Source: Mixta hanseatica (GTDB lineage: Bacteria > Pseudomonadota > Gammaproteobacteria > Enterobacterales > Enterobacteriaceae). Taken from it: DNA of 64,000 nt. Location of the stretch: positions 1,054,001-1,118,000 of the forward strand of contig NZ_CP082904.1 of the NCBI RefSeq assembly GCF_023517775.1, written 5' to 3'. The notes beneath the pieces are model-generated. The model did no database searches and was not told where the DNA came from. It saw only the letters and a list, made by a program, of their open reading frames with translations. Each line of letters starts with the position of its first letter. Within the stretch, counting starts at the first letter, position 1. Shown one piece after another: positions 33,099-42,375 of the stretch. Made by a program: the position numbers and the translations under genes.

Positions 33099-34562
33099 AT
33101 GTCTGATTTAAATCCGATTCTCTCTGGTTCCGCGCAGAGTATTGCCGCCTATCAGGAAGCAATTGAACAGAGCACAAAAGCAGTGGTGCAATGGCTTCAG
33201 CAGCCTGAGATGTATCAGGGCAAAAGCGTTGAGGAATTACGTGAGCGCATCAATTTAGAATTTAGTTCTCAGGGCCTGGGCAATCAGGCCGCCATTGAAC
33301 GCGCCGTTGAGTATTTCCTCAAAGACAGCTTGTCCGTACATCATCCGCAGTGTGTGGCGCATCTGCATTGTCCGAGTCTGGTTATTAGCCAGGCAGCAGA
33401 AGTGCTGATCAATGCCACCAACCAGAGCATGGACTCCTGGGATCAGAGCCCGTCGGCGACCATTATTGAGATGAAGCTGATTGAGTGGCTGCGTGAGCAG
33501 GTTGGTTACCCGGCGGGCGACGCCGGGGTTTTCACCAGCGGCGGTACGCAAAGCAACCTGATGGGCTTGATGCTGGCGCGTGATGCCTTTTTCGCGCGTC
33601 AGGGCCATTCCGTTCAGCTGGACGGTTTGACCGGCGATCTCAGCAAAATTAAAGTGTTATGTTCTGAAAACGCGCACTTTTCTGTGCAAAAGAACATGGC
33701 GCTGATGGGGCTGGGTTACCGGTCCGTGACGCTGGTAAAAACCGATGAATTCTCGCGTATGGATCTTAACGATCTGACGGAGAAGCTGGCACAGGCGAAA
33801 GCCAATGGCGAACAGGTAATGGCAATTGTCGCCACCGCAGGCACCACCGATGCGGGCGCGATCGATCCGTTAGCTGAAATCGCCGCGCTGGCGGCTGAGC
33901 AGCAGATTTGGGTGCATGTGGATGCGGCCTGGGGCGGCGCGTTACTGCTTTCTGAAAAGTATCGTCACTTCCTGAATGGTCTGGAACTTGCGGACTCCGT
34001 CACGCTGGACTTCCACAAGCAGTTCTTCCAGACCATCAGCTGTGGCGCGTTCCTGCTGAAAGATGCGCATCATTATCAGTTAATGCGTTACCAGGCGGCG
34101 TACCTGAACTCTGATTTTGATGAAGAGCATGGCGTGCCGAACCTGGTGTCGAAGTCGCTGCAAACCACGCGTCGTTTCGATGCCCTTAAACTGTGGATGG
34201 GCCTGGAAGCGCTGGGTAAAAAGCAGTACGCCGAAATCATTGATAACGGCGTAACGCTGGCGCAGCAGGTGGCGCAGTTTGTTGCTGAGCAACCGCAGCT
34301 GGAGCTGGTGATGCAGCCGCAACTGGCCAGCGTTCTGTTCCGTTTCCGCCCGGAAAACGGCGACACCGCAGCGGTGGCGCTGCTGAATCAGCGTATCGGT
34401 GATGCGTTGCTGGCCTCCGGCAGCGCCAACGTTGGCGTAACGGAAGCTGACGGTGTGACCTGTCTGAAAATGACGCTGCTCAATCCCACCGTTTGCCTGG
34501 AGGATGTGAAAGTTCTGCTGGCGAGCGTGATAGCCTGTGGGCAGCAGTTGCAGAACGCCTGA
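33099..34562 (+). CDS. ddc: L-2,4-diaminobutyrate decarboxylase
   Basis: A 487-residue PLP decarboxylase of group II, converting 2,4-diaminobutyrate to 1,3-diaminopropane. The segments VFTSGGTQSNLMGLMLARD, WVHVDAAWGGALLL and DFHKQFFQTISCGAF (with the PLP lysine) are intact, and the length is typical. A GGAGCAAATGAACC site lies in the 17-base gap after dat. Product roles include polyamine function and siderophore precursor supply. A strong terminator follows 15 bases after the stop. Confidence 0.95.
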   Translation: MSDLNPILSGSAQSIAAYQEAIEQSTKAVVQWLQQPEMYQGKSVEELRERINLEFSSQGLGNQAAIERAVEYFLKDSLSVHHPQCVAHLHCPSLVISQAAEVLINATNQSMDSWDQSPSATIIEMKLIEWLREQVGYPAGDAGVFTSGGTQSNLMGLMLARDAFFARQGHSVQLDGLTGDLSKIKVLCSENAHFSVQKNMALMGLGYRSVTLVKTDEFSRMDLNDLTEKLAQAKANGEQVMAIVATAGTTDAGAIDPLAEIAALAAEQQIWVHVDAAWGGALLLSEKYRHFLNGLELADSVTLDFHKQFFQTISCGAFLLKDAHHYQLMRYQAAYLNSDFDEEHGVPNLVSKSLQTTRRFDALKLWMGLEALGKKQYAEIIDNGVTLAQQVAQFVAEQPQLELVMQPQLASVLFRFRPENGDTAAVALLNQRIGDALLASGSANVGVTEADGVTCLKMTLLNPTVCLEDVKVLLASVIACGQQLQNA

Positions 34563-34576
34563 TTGCCGCAGCTATG

Positions 34577-34613
34577 AAAAAAGCCGACGACAGCGCTGTC
34601 GTCGGCTTTTTTA
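34577..34613. terminator. Strong bidirectional-type terminator after ddc
   Basis: AAAAAAGCCGACGACAG and CTGTCGTCGGCTTTTTT form a long perfect stem with A and T tracts on both sides, ending the dat-ddc operon. Confidence 0.93.
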
Positions 34614-35098
34614 TTTCTACATAAGGCTAAAAGAACAGGCTTGCGGATATAGCCCACGGTCAAGCTCATTATTTGCACTGCCTTGAGCCAGCATTTCGTA
34701 CCCGCTTCCTTTAACTTTCTTCTTTAACGCTATTTTTACCGCTCATCCCTCTCAGTAACGTTTTCCCCTGTATTTATAAATAATTTGTTGCTGGCTCACA
34801 GGCTATGCCGCATTGCTAATGGCACCTTAACCCTATGTTTAAAAAGGATTATGCCTCATGCGACCGAATATGGCATGGTGTCAATGATTATCCGGTTTTT
34901 ACCGACTCAAAATCTGATAAAGTAGACGCTTGTCGACTTTTTATCTTAAAGTTTTGAAGATCACACTAGAAAAAACTAGCATCCCGTTGCTAAACGGTTA
35001 AATACTTTTTACCGAATGTAAAAACACGACCGGATAGATAAACGGTCGACATGCATTCAGCACATGCAGGCACTATGTCATACCTTTTGGGAGAATTT
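34614..35098. other. Intergenic region upstream of the peptide transporter
   Basis: No gene is visible in this 485-base AT-rich region. It probably holds the transporter promoter and a long leader. A GACCG...CGGTC hairpin lies just before the ribosome binding site at about 35028-35047. No named riboswitch was recognised. Confidence 0.4.
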
Positions 35099-36652
35099 AT
35101 GCGTTCCTCTGTTCATACAAATGAAAGCCGGACTTTCTTCGGCCATCCTTATCCGCTGGGCTCGCTGTTCTTCACGGAAATGTGGGAGCGCTTCTCGTTT
35201 TACGGCATTCGTCCGTTATTAATTCTGTTTATGGCTTCAGCCGTTTACGACGGTGGAATGGGGCTGGCGCGTGAAAATGCCTCGGCGATTGTGGGCATCT
35301 TTGCCGGCAGTATGTACCTGGCCGCGCTGCCGGGCGGCTGGCTGGCGGATAACTGGCTGGGTCAGCAGAGAGCGGTTTGGTACGGCTCAATACTGATTGC
35401 GCTTGGTCATCTGTCGATCGCGCTCTCTGCCGTTATGGGCGACAACCTGTTTTTTATCGGCCTGATGTTTATCGTGTTGGGATCCGGTTTGTTCAAAACC
35501 TGTATCTCCGTGATGGTAGGAACGCTGTATAAGAAAGGTGATGCGCGTCGCGACGGCGGCTTCTCGCTGTTTTATATGGGCATCAATATGGGCTCGTTCA
35601 TCGCACCGCTAATATCCGGCTGGCTGATTAAATCTCACGGCTGGCACTGGGGCTTTGGTATCGGCGGCATCGGGATGTTGGTGGCGTTGGTGATTTTCCG
35701 CCTGTTCGCCGTTCCGGCGATGAAACGTTATGACAGCGAAGTCGGTCTGGATTCCACCTGGAACAGTCCGGTGATGAAAAAGAACGGCGTAGGCGCATGG
35801 CTGCTGGTGCTGACGGCTGGCGTCGCCATCGTCACTACGCTGATTGCGCTGGGCGTAATTGTGATCAACCCGGTCGCGGTCGCCAGCATGCTGGTGTATG
35901 TGATTGCAGCTTCGGTGGTGCTCTATTTTGTTTATCTGTTCCTGTTCGCGGCGCTGAGCAGAAAAGAGCGCGCCCGCCTGCTGGTCTGTTTTATCCTGCT
36001 GGTGTCTGCCGCTTTCTTCTGGTCTGCATTCGAGCAAAAGCCGACTTCGTTTAATCTGTTCGCTAATGACTACACCAACCGCATGGCCGGTGATTTTGAA
36101 ATTCCGGCGGTATGGTTCCAGTCAATTAACGCGCTGTTTATTATTCTGCTGGCGCCGGTGTTTAGCTGGGCATGGCCGATGCTGGCGCGGAAAAATATCC
36201 GCCCGAGCAGCATTACCAAATTCGTTATCGGTATTTTGTTCGCTGCCGTGGGCTTTGGTCTGATGAAGATGGCGGCGCAGGATGTGCTGAATAACGGCGG
36301 AGCAGGCGTATCGCCGCTGTGGCTGGTGGGCAGCATCCTGATGCTGACGCTGGGCGAGCTATGCCTGAGCCCGATTGGCCTGGCGACCATGACGCTGCTG
36401 GCGCCGGAAAGAATGCGTGGCCAGATGATGGGGCTGTGGTTTTGCGCCAGTGCGCTGGGTAACCTGGCGGCAGGCCTGATCGGCGGTCACGTGAAAGCCG
36501 ATCAGCTGGATATGCTGCCCGATCTCTTCGCGCGTTGTTCCATCGCGCTGCTGATCTGCGCAGCGGTGCTGTTCTTACTGATTGTTCCGGTGCGTCGCAT
36601 GCTGGAAAACGCTCAGGTTAAGCATGACCAAAAACCGGTAACCAACGCCTGA
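35099..36652 (+). CDS. POT family proton-coupled di/tripeptide transporter
   Basis: A 517-residue membrane transporter of the PTR2/POT family with 12 to 14 helices. Motifs seen are EMWERFSFYGIRPLLILF (the ExxERF proton-coupling motif), GGWLADNWLGQQRAVW and FSLFYMGINMGSFIAPLISG. The start at 35099 follows TTTTGGGAGAATTT; an ATG at 35051 would add 16 residues without a site. It imports peptides with protons at the inner membrane. It resembles E. coli DtpA-DtpD proteins, but the subtype cannot be set by eye. Confidence 0.92.
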   Translation: MRSSVHTNESRTFFGHPYPLGSLFFTEMWERFSFYGIRPLLILFMASAVYDGGMGLARENASAIVGIFAGSMYLAALPGGWLADNWLGQQRAVWYGSILIALGHLSIALSAVMGDNLFFIGLMFIVLGSGLFKTCISVMVGTLYKKGDARRDGGFSLFYMGINMGSFIAPLISGWLIKSHGWHWGFGIGGIGMLVALVIFRLFAVPAMKRYDSEVGLDSTWNSPVMKKNGVGAWLLVLTAGVAIVTTLIALGVIVINPVAVASMLVYVIAASVVLYFVYLFLFAALSRKERARLLVCFILLVSAAFFWSAFEQKPTSFNLFANDYTNRMAGDFEIPAVWFQSINALFIILLAPVFSWAWPMLARKNIRPSSITKFVIGILFAAVGFGLMKMAAQDVLNNGGAGVSPLWLVGSILMLTLGELCLSPIGLATMTLLAPERMRGQMMGLWFCASALGNLAAGLIGGHVKADQLDMLPDLFARCSIALLICAAVLFLLIVPVRRMLENAQVKHDQKPVTNA

Positions 36653-36673
36653 CAGGCAGTATTTACCTTCCCC

Positions 36674-36697
36674 AAACCGGCGTTAACGCGCCGGTTT
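36674..36697. terminator. Probable terminator hairpin after transporter
   Basis: AAACCGGCG and CGCCGGTTT pair perfectly around TTAACG. The T tract is only three bases, so termination may be weak; it may serve convergent transcription. The 180 bases beyond it to the next gene are AT-rich without recognised features. Confidence 0.55.
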
Positions 36698-36878
36698 ATC
36701 CAGCCTTTAGTCATCTCAGCATCGCAGATAACATCCTGGCTGGCCGCTGTGAGCTTGCTATTTTAATAGTTCAAATTTTAACAGGTGGCTTTTTGTAGAT
36801 ATTTTTATCTCCTGGTAAAAATTAATTTTATTCTTCATGAGAACTCACCTGATTTACCAACAATGCTAATACGCTAAG

Positions 36879-37226
36879 TTATCTAATCAAAGTGCTACTT
36901 TTTATTGATATTTCCGGGCTGATGCGTATCTCAATTTTATTGACAAGTGTATCAGTAACCACCTCAATGTATAAGTATTCACCAACTTTATCATCTTTTA
37001 TCATGAAAGAATCAACGTCAATGGAATTATAAAGGAATTCATAATCGCTTAACATTAAAGTATACTGAATCCAACCTTCGACAACGCTAAATGAGAAATT
37101 GAGGCTAATTCCTTTTTTATCTTTGGCAGTATATAAATAACTTATGTTATCCCGATTAAATGAGGCGGGTTCGCTTTCAAAAAAAGAGAGCAATGCAATT
37201 TCATCAGGTTTCTTTTCTATGAACAT
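36879..37226 (-). CDS. Putative immunity protein of the adjacent toxin-like gene
   Basis: A 115-residue acidic protein, AT-rich in coding, starting in a TAATG overlap with the upstream toxin-like frame. Sequence features are mixed beta strands and acidic patches (EYLYIEVVTDTLVNKIEIRI), without membrane segments or cysteines. Small acidic genes translationally coupled to the 3' end of a polymorphic toxin gene are almost always immunity genes. No named family was recognised; the assignment depends on position. Confidence 0.6.
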   Translation of the reverse strand: MFIEKKPDEIALLSFFESEPASFNRDNISYLYTAKDKKGISLNFSFSVVEGWIQYTLMLSDYEFLYNSIDVDSFMIKDDKVGEYLYIEVVTDTLVNKIEIRISPEISIKSSTLIR

Positions 37227-38377
37227 TATTTGGCGCCTCCATTTTTTGGGATAGTGGTGATAAATCTGCGAGTACCATCACTCATAACTTCAAAAGTGCT
37301 TTCAAATGTTGTTGCTTTACCTGAAGGCCCCATGAAAAAAGATTCTCTTAGTTCGAAATTACCATATTTGTCTGAGTATTTCTTCAAGATATTTCCAGGT
37401 TCTTTTGTTATGTTTGTAAAATGTTCAGCAAGTATTGAATGTCCATTAAGATCATTAGTTACACCTAGCCTCTTCATTTCCAAAGCAAGCTGATTTGTAC
37501 GGTCTAGTATATGGCTATTACCTGAAGCTTTCCCAAATAGATAGTTAAATTTGTTGAGGTTAATAACGGAATTTGGTATCGCCTGTGTTATAAGGTATTT
37601 TTTATCTGAGGGAATCAATCCAGCAGCTCTGTTACTTGTTACTTCCAAATCTGCCGCTTCTATCGCACTTTTCCCGGCCCCAATATTTATCCTTCCCAGG
37701 GTTAAGCCCGCCGCTATCGAGGCGCCAGCAATCAGTAGACCTTTTATCTGATCAGAGGACATCTGGTCATAACCGGCGGGCGCATCGCCTCCCAGCTGTT
37801 CAGCGGTTTTTTTGAAATCCTCAGGATTGCCATGGTATATCCCACCGGCTGCCAGTAGCTGGCCGGCGGCTTTGCTGTTGATAGTGCTAAGCGGAGTAGG
37901 CTGCGTTACCGCAGTTAGCTGGGCCGGTAAAACGGTAGGGCGTGGTTTTCCGCCTCTGTTGCTATAGTCTCGCCGGGCAACGGACCTTTTATATTCACGA
38001 ATAACGTCTTGCGCGCCGCCATACTAAAAACTTAAGGGCGAGCAACAAACTAAATCACCGTTGCCGTCGATATAAAACAGCCCACCAGCAGAAAAATAAA
38101 CGCTGCCGAGCATCACCACTTCACCTCTATATACCATCCGTTTTAATTTACTCCGCTCGTGCGGTCCCTGCGGCGGTTGCTGATGGGTATAGCCGTTAAA
38201 GTCGCGTTTGCGCATATTGATAAGCTGGTAACCCGATGACCAGCGATCGTCAAAAACGTATTCACTATCAATGTGTGACCAGGCGAGCGATGGGCTAATA
38301 ATTAGCTCAAACTTTTCCGGATCAAGATTATCCCGTGGCAGATAATAGAGGGAGGTGTCCGGCAGGCTGAGGCTCAT
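37226..38377 (-). pseudogene. Polymorphic toxin-like gene interrupted by an in-frame amber codon
   Basis: One frame runs from ATG 38377 to 37226 with a single TAG at 38024-38026. The first 117 codons have a good AAGGACAGGG site and encode a non-repetitive soluble domain (LPDTSLYYLPRDNLDPEKF). After the stop come YGGAQDVIREYKRSVARRDY, a proline-rich linker, an alanine-glycine rich hydrophobic stretch, and a C-terminal domain with INLNKFNYLFGKASGNSHI and GPSGKATTFESTFEVMSDG, which I recall from the tips of filamentous haemagglutinin or CDI-type toxins. A separate start at 37762 could still produce the last 178 residues. Either a nonsense-mutated toxin gene or two proteins. Confidence 0.6.
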
Positions 38378-38480
38378 ACACCCTGTCCTTATGGTTAGAT
38401 AATTTGCCTCATTTTATGGAACCACCTGGAAATCGATCAGGTCTGTGTATTCAACAAGTTATTAATAAAAGGAAAAACCA

Positions 38481-39488
38481 TCACTTAAAACCGCAGGATT
38501 CACGCACCACCAGCTTTGGCGGTAAAATAATGTGTTTTGGCGGCCCATCATATCTCTGAATCCGGCTGAGCAGCAGCTCGCCCGCCTGGCGGCCAATCTC
38601 TTTCGCCGTGACGGAAACGGTAGTGAGCGCGGGCTGTACCAGTGACGCCTCGGTAATATCATCAAACCCCACCAGCGCAAAGTCTTTGCCCGCCACGCGG
38701 TCCATTTTGCGCAGCGTTTGCATGACGCCCAACGCAACCACATCCTGATAGCAGACTGCTGCGGTAATCTCCGGGTAACGCTTAAATAGCGCCCCAGCCA
38801 CGCGTGCGCTGTCTCCCTGACTGGCCAGCGAAGGAACCACCCAACTGCTGTCAGGCTGAATACGATGCTCAAGCAATTTACTGCTGTAGCCGCCGATTCG
38901 CTGAGCGCGGCTGGCAGAGTTTTCACTGCCGCCAATAAAGGCAATATGACGATGGCCCAGCCGCAGCAAATGTTGAGTGGCAAGCTGAGCGCCAAGAAAG
39001 TTATCGGTGCCAACAAAATCAAAATCGGCATCATCCATCGGACGAACCACCATAATGGCGGGAATATTACGTCGCTTAAGGGTTTCAAAAAACAGCGACG
39101 GGGTTTCCTTTGCGGCGCACAGCACCATGCCGCAGGCGTTATTACGCATCAGGGAATCGACAAACTTTTGTTGCCGCTCGACCGACTCTTCACTGTTGGC
39201 AAGGAACAGCAGCAGATCGTGGCGCTCCATTTCCTGACTCAGCCCTGCAGTCATTTCTCCGTAAAATGGGTTGGTAATGTCATGCAGTAGCAGGCCAACC
39301 TGATTACTGGTGCGATTACGCAGATTAGCGGCGGTCTGGTTATAGACATAGCCCGACTCATCAAGCGCCTTCATTACCCGCTGACGCGTGGCGTCTGAAA
39401 TGCGTCCCCGGTTGCGTAATACCATTGAAACCGTTGCGGTTGATACGCCAGCGCGTTCAGCAACCTGCGCCAGAGTGACGGAAGCCAT
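38481..39488 (-). CDS. LacI family transcriptional regulator
   Basis: A 335-residue repressor: the N-terminal helix-turn-helix TLAQVAERAGVSTATVSMVL is followed by the hinge and the sugar-binding core, with FVGTDNFLGAQLATQHLLRLGHRHIAFIGG and FALVGFDDITEASLVQPALTTV as landmarks. ATG 39488 after AAGGAGATAAG is chosen; an upstream ATG at 39509 would add seven residues. Nearest in style to MalI/GalR members. It is divergent from the PTS operon, with two matching operators in between, so it very likely controls both promoters in response to a sugar or sugar phosphate. Confidence 0.94.
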   Translation of the reverse strand: MASVTLAQVAERAGVSTATVSMVLRNRGRISDATRQRVMKALDESGYVYNQTAANLRNRTSNQVGLLLHDITNPFYGEMTAGLSQEMERHDLLLFLANSEESVERQQKFVDSLMRNNACGMVLCAAKETPSLFFETLKRRNIPAIMVVRPMDDADFDFVGTDNFLGAQLATQHLLRLGHRHIAFIGGSENSASRAQRIGGYSSKLLEHRIQPDSSWVVPSLASQGDSARVAGALFKRYPEITAAVCYQDVVALGVMQTLRKMDRVAGKDFALVGFDDITEASLVQPALTTVSVTAKEIGRQAGELLLSRIQRYDGPPKHIILPPKLVVRESCGFK

Positions 39489-39518
39489 CTTATCTCCTTG
39501 TTTATCCATTCCCTGTTT

Positions 39519-39535
39519 AGATTAATCGAATAACC
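39519..39535. promoter_or_regulatory. Operator copy 1 for the LacI-family regulator
   Basis: AGATTAATCGAATAACC is the reverse complement of the site at 39642-39658, with one mismatch. It has the LacI-type dyad with a central CG and lies 31 bases upstream of the regulator start, suited to autorepression. Confidence 0.78.
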
Positions 39536-39576
39536 TAAAAATGACAGATTTTCTTGTGAAAGCCCTCACAGACAGG

Positions 39577-39609
39577 CGACATAACCCCGCTTTTTTTGCG
39601 GTTATGTCG
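39577..39609. promoter_or_regulatory. Long inverted repeat with T7 loop between the divergent promoters
   Basis: CGACATAACCCCGC pairs with GCGGTTATGTCG across a loop of seven T. It has no trailing T tract on the plus strand, so it is not a standard terminator for rightward transcription. It could be a leader hairpin, a second protein binding site or an extruding cruciform. Confidence 0.55.
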
Positions 39610-39641
39610 GGTTGATCGCGTTTATCACTCTGTTCAAATTC

Positions 39642-39658
39642 GGTTAATCGATTAATCT
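39642..39658. promoter_or_regulatory. Operator copy 2 for the LacI-family regulator
   Basis: GGTTAATCGATTAATCT contains the perfect 12-base palindrome TTAATCGATTAA. It lies 25 bases before the start of the PTS operon, where a bound repressor would block RNA polymerase. Together with copy 1 it may allow DNA looping over 120 bases. Confidence 0.82.
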
Positions 39659-39682
39659 AGACCAACCAAAAAGGAGGGGCGT

Positions 39683-41431
39683 ATGAAAGATGAAAGATAC
39701 GATAAATATCCCGAAGTGCGGGTAAAGGGATTTGATAATCATGCCTGGCGCGGCTGGTCGGTGGTGCAGCGTGCGGTGGCTGAATGCCTGCCGAAACAGC
39801 ATAAAACCGTACTGGTCATTGACTGTTATCCGGGCGTTCGCCTGGATGAGCTGCATCAGCAACTCATTTGCGGGCTGAATCCGGCGCTAATTATTAACGC
39901 CGAAACGGCCCGACACAGCGAAGAATCTCTCCATGATTTACTGGCCGATAATCTGACAGACGACCGCGTATTTGGCGTTCTTTCCTGTCATCAGCTCCCT
40001 GCGTTTTTTTGTCCCGACCGGCTGGCGGCATTACAACGCGAAGTGGAAGCGGTAACGGCAGGGCTGGTGGTGGTGTATGGCCCCGGCGCCGCGCTGGTGC
40101 ATCCGGGCGATAGGCTGATTTATGCCGATTTGGCGCGTTGGGAAATTCAGCAGCGCTTTCGCAGCGGTGAAGCAGGCAACTGGGGTGCAAATAATCAGCA
40201 GGAAGATATCCTGCGTCGTTATAAACGCGCGTTTTTTATTGAGTGGCGGGTGTTTGATCGTCATAAAACGTCGTTGCTCAGGCGCGCTGATTTCCTGCTA
40301 GATACCAATCAACAAAACGATCCAGCATTGGTGAACGGCGTCGCCTTGCGCCATGGTCTGGAACAAACCGTCCAACAGCCGTTTCGCGTCGTTCCCTTTT
40401 TTGATCCCGGCGTCTGGGGCGGGCAGTGGATGAAAGATAAGTTCAATCTGGATGCTTCCCAGCCCAATTACGCCTGGGGTTTTGACTGTGTGCCCGAAGA
40501 GAACAGCCTGTTGCTGCGTTTCGGCGATGTGCGGCTTGAGATCCCTTCGCAAGATCTGGTACTGCTCTATCCGCGTCCGTTGCTGGGCGAAAAGGTACAT
40601 GCCCGCTTTGGTGCAGAATTCCCGATCCGCTTTGATTTTTTGGATACCGTCGGCGGCCAGAATCTAAGTTTTCAGGTCCATCCTCTGACTGAATATATCC
40701 AGCAGCATTTTGGCATGCACTACACCCAGGACGAAAGTTACTACTTGCTGGAGGCCGAACCAGGCGCAGAAGTCTACCTTGGCATCAAAACCGGTATCGA
40801 TCCACAGGAAATGCTCAATGATCTCGCCAGCGCCCAACGTGGAGAAAAGGCATTTGCAGACGAGAAATTCGTTAATCGCTTCCCGGCACGTAAACACGAT
40901 CACTTTCTGATCCCTGCGGGTACCGTACACTGCGCCGGCGCCGGCACCGTGGTGCTGGAAATCAGCGCCACACCGTACATTTTCACCTTTAAATTATGGG
41001 ACTGGGGGCGCCTGGGCATGGATGGATTACCGCGTCCGGTACACCTGGAACACGGTGCTCAGGTTATTGACTGGCAACGGGATACGCAATGGGTAACCCG
41101 TCATCTGGTAAACCAGGTTGAGCCGGTTGCCGAAGGCGACGGCTGGCGTGAAGAGCGCACCGGTTTGCATGAGCGTGAATTTATCGAAACCCGCCGTCAC
41201 TGGTTCTGTAAACCGGTTACTCACCATACGCAGGGCGGCGTAAACGTTCTCAACCTGATTGAAGGCCATGAAGCGCTGGTCGAAAGCCCTAATCAGGCTT
41301 TTGAACCCTTTGTGGTGCGCTATGCGGAAACTTTCATTGTTCCGGCGGCAGTCGGGGAATATCGCATTTCACCTTACGGCAGTAGCGTTGGTCAGCAGCT
41401 CGCCACCATAAAAGCCTGGGTAAGAGGATAA
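39683..41431 (+). CDS. Two-domain class I mannose-6-phosphate isomerase-like protein
   Basis: A 582-residue protein. Residues from about 230 onward are a class I phosphomannose isomerase-type cupin: zinc ligands appear in LSFQVHPLTEYIQQHFG (Q, H), DESYYLLEAEPGAEVYLG (E) and IPAGTVHCAGAGTVVLEIS (H). The first 230 residues (NHAWRGWSVVQRAVAECLP and TVLVIDCYPGVRLDELHQQL) look like a nucleoside-kinase fold that has lost its P-loop. Standard ManA has about 390 residues, so this is a fused form. First gene of the PTS operon; it should convert the imported phosphosugar to a ketose phosphate. GGAGGGGC precedes the ATG. Confidence 0.85.
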   Translation: MKDERYDKYPEVRVKGFDNHAWRGWSVVQRAVAECLPKQHKTVLVIDCYPGVRLDELHQQLICGLNPALIINAETARHSEESLHDLLADNLTDDRVFGVLSCHQLPAFFCPDRLAALQREVEAVTAGLVVVYGPGAALVHPGDRLIYADLARWEIQQRFRSGEAGNWGANNQQEDILRRYKRAFFIEWRVFDRHKTSLLRRADFLLDTNQQNDPALVNGVALRHGLEQTVQQPFRVVPFFDPGVWGGQWMKDKFNLDASQPNYAWGFDCVPEENSLLLRFGDVRLEIPSQDLVLLYPRPLLGEKVHARFGAEFPIRFDFLDTVGGQNLSFQVHPLTEYIQQHFGMHYTQDESYYLLEAEPGAEVYLGIKTGIDPQEMLNDLASAQRGEKAFADEKFVNRFPARKHDHFLIPAGTVHCAGAGTVVLEISATPYIFTFKLWDWGRLGMDGLPRPVHLEHGAQVIDWQRDTQWVTRHLVNQVEPVAEGDGWREERTGLHEREFIETRRHWFCKPVTHHTQGGVNVLNLIEGHEALVESPNQAFEPFVVRYAETFIVPAAVGEYRISPYGSSVGQQLATIKAWVRG

Positions 41432-41435
41432 TCAT

Positions 41436-41861
41436 ATGATCACTGTCATTCTGGCAACGCACGGCCCATTGGCGGAAGCGCTGCTTAGCAGCGCCCGTAT
41501 GGTCTACGGCGAGCTGCCGCATGTTTTTCCGGTGATGCTTAGCGAAACCAAAGGTATTAATGATTTTCGCGACGAGTTCGCCGGCGTGCTTCATCAGGCG
41601 CGTAAAGGCGCTGATGGCGTACTGGTGCTGTGTGATTTGCAAAGCGGCACCCCCTGGAATGTTGCTTGCCACCATGCGTTCGATCCGGCAACTACTCCGC
41701 CAATGGCGGTGCTGAGCGGCGTTAACTTTCCAATGCTGCTGCTCAGTGACGAACTGAAAGATCTTGATATTGAGCATGCAGCCCGTGAGCTGCTGGACCA
41801 GGCGAGAAACGCAGTAGTGCAGGCCCGTCTGGTTGAAACTCAACAATCTGATGATTTTTAA
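41436..41861 (+). CDS. PTS mannose-family component IIA
   Basis: A 141-residue EIIA of the mannose/fructose/sorbose family. H9 in ILATHGPLAEAL is the phosphorylation site that accepts phosphate from HPr. The central GADGVLVLCDLQSGTPWNVAC motif fits the family. It is cytoplasmic and separate from IIB, whereas E. coli ManX fuses the two. It begins four bases after the isomerase stop. Confidence 0.94.
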   Translation: MITVILATHGPLAEALLSSARMVYGELPHVFPVMLSETKGINDFRDEFAGVLHQARKGADGVLVLCDLQSGTPWNVACHHAFDPATTPPMAVLSGVNFPMLLLSDELKDLDIEHAARELLDQARNAVVQARLVETQQSDDF

Positions 41862-41870
41862 GGGGCAACG

Positions 41871-42365
41871 ATGAGCATTTCCTTTGTACGTATTGACGAT
41901 CGGGTTATCCACGGTCAGCTGGTTACCCGCTGGGCCAAAGAATTACCGTGCGATGGCATTATCGCTATCGACGATGCGGTGGCAGCCGATCCACTACTCT
42001 CTTCGGTGATGAAAGGCGCAGTACAGGATATTAAAGTGTGGTTGTTCGATACCGCCACGGCGATAGAAAAACTGCCGAAAATCATCGCCAGCGAGAAGCG
42101 CTACTTTGTTATCGGTGAGTCGCCGGTTACGTTACGACGCATTGAAGAGGCTGGGATCAGCCTGCAAAACACTCACCGCAAAATTAACGTCGGGCCGATG
42201 AGCGCTCGCGCCAACACCACCACTATCGGACCCAATCAGGCCGTCAGCGCTGAGGAGGCTGCCGCCTTCGACTACCTGGCGCAAAACGGCCATCAGGTTG
42301 AGTTTCGTCTGGTGCCGGATGCCAGCGCTTACCACTGGCAGGACGCCCGACAAAAAATAAAATAA
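41871..42365 (+). CDS. PTS mannose-family component IIB
   Basis: A 164-residue EIIB. The N-terminal RIDDRVIHGQLVTRWAKEL carries the active H14, which receives phosphate from IIA and passes it to the sugar. KINVGPMSARANTT and the closing helix are typical. AAGGGGCAACG lies upstream, ten bases from the IIA stop. Confidence 0.94.
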   Translation: MSISFVRIDDRVIHGQLVTRWAKELPCDGIIAIDDAVAADPLLSSVMKGAVQDIKVWLFDTATAIEKLPKIIASEKRYFVIGESPVTLRRIEEAGISLQNTHRKINVGPMSARANTTTIGPNQAVSAEEAAAFDYLAQNGHQVEFRLVPDASAYHWQDARQKIK

Positions 42366-42375
42366 GGAGCCCATT

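Noticed and set aside
38024..38026. Programmed readthrough or pyrrolysine-type recoding at the TAG in the toxin-like gene
   Set aside because: No recoding signal or related machinery is visible; a simple nonsense mutation or two adjacent genes explains it better.
39577..39609. Hairpin read as a rho-independent terminator
   Set aside because: The T run is in the loop and not after the stem, so it does not fit the terminator model in either direction.
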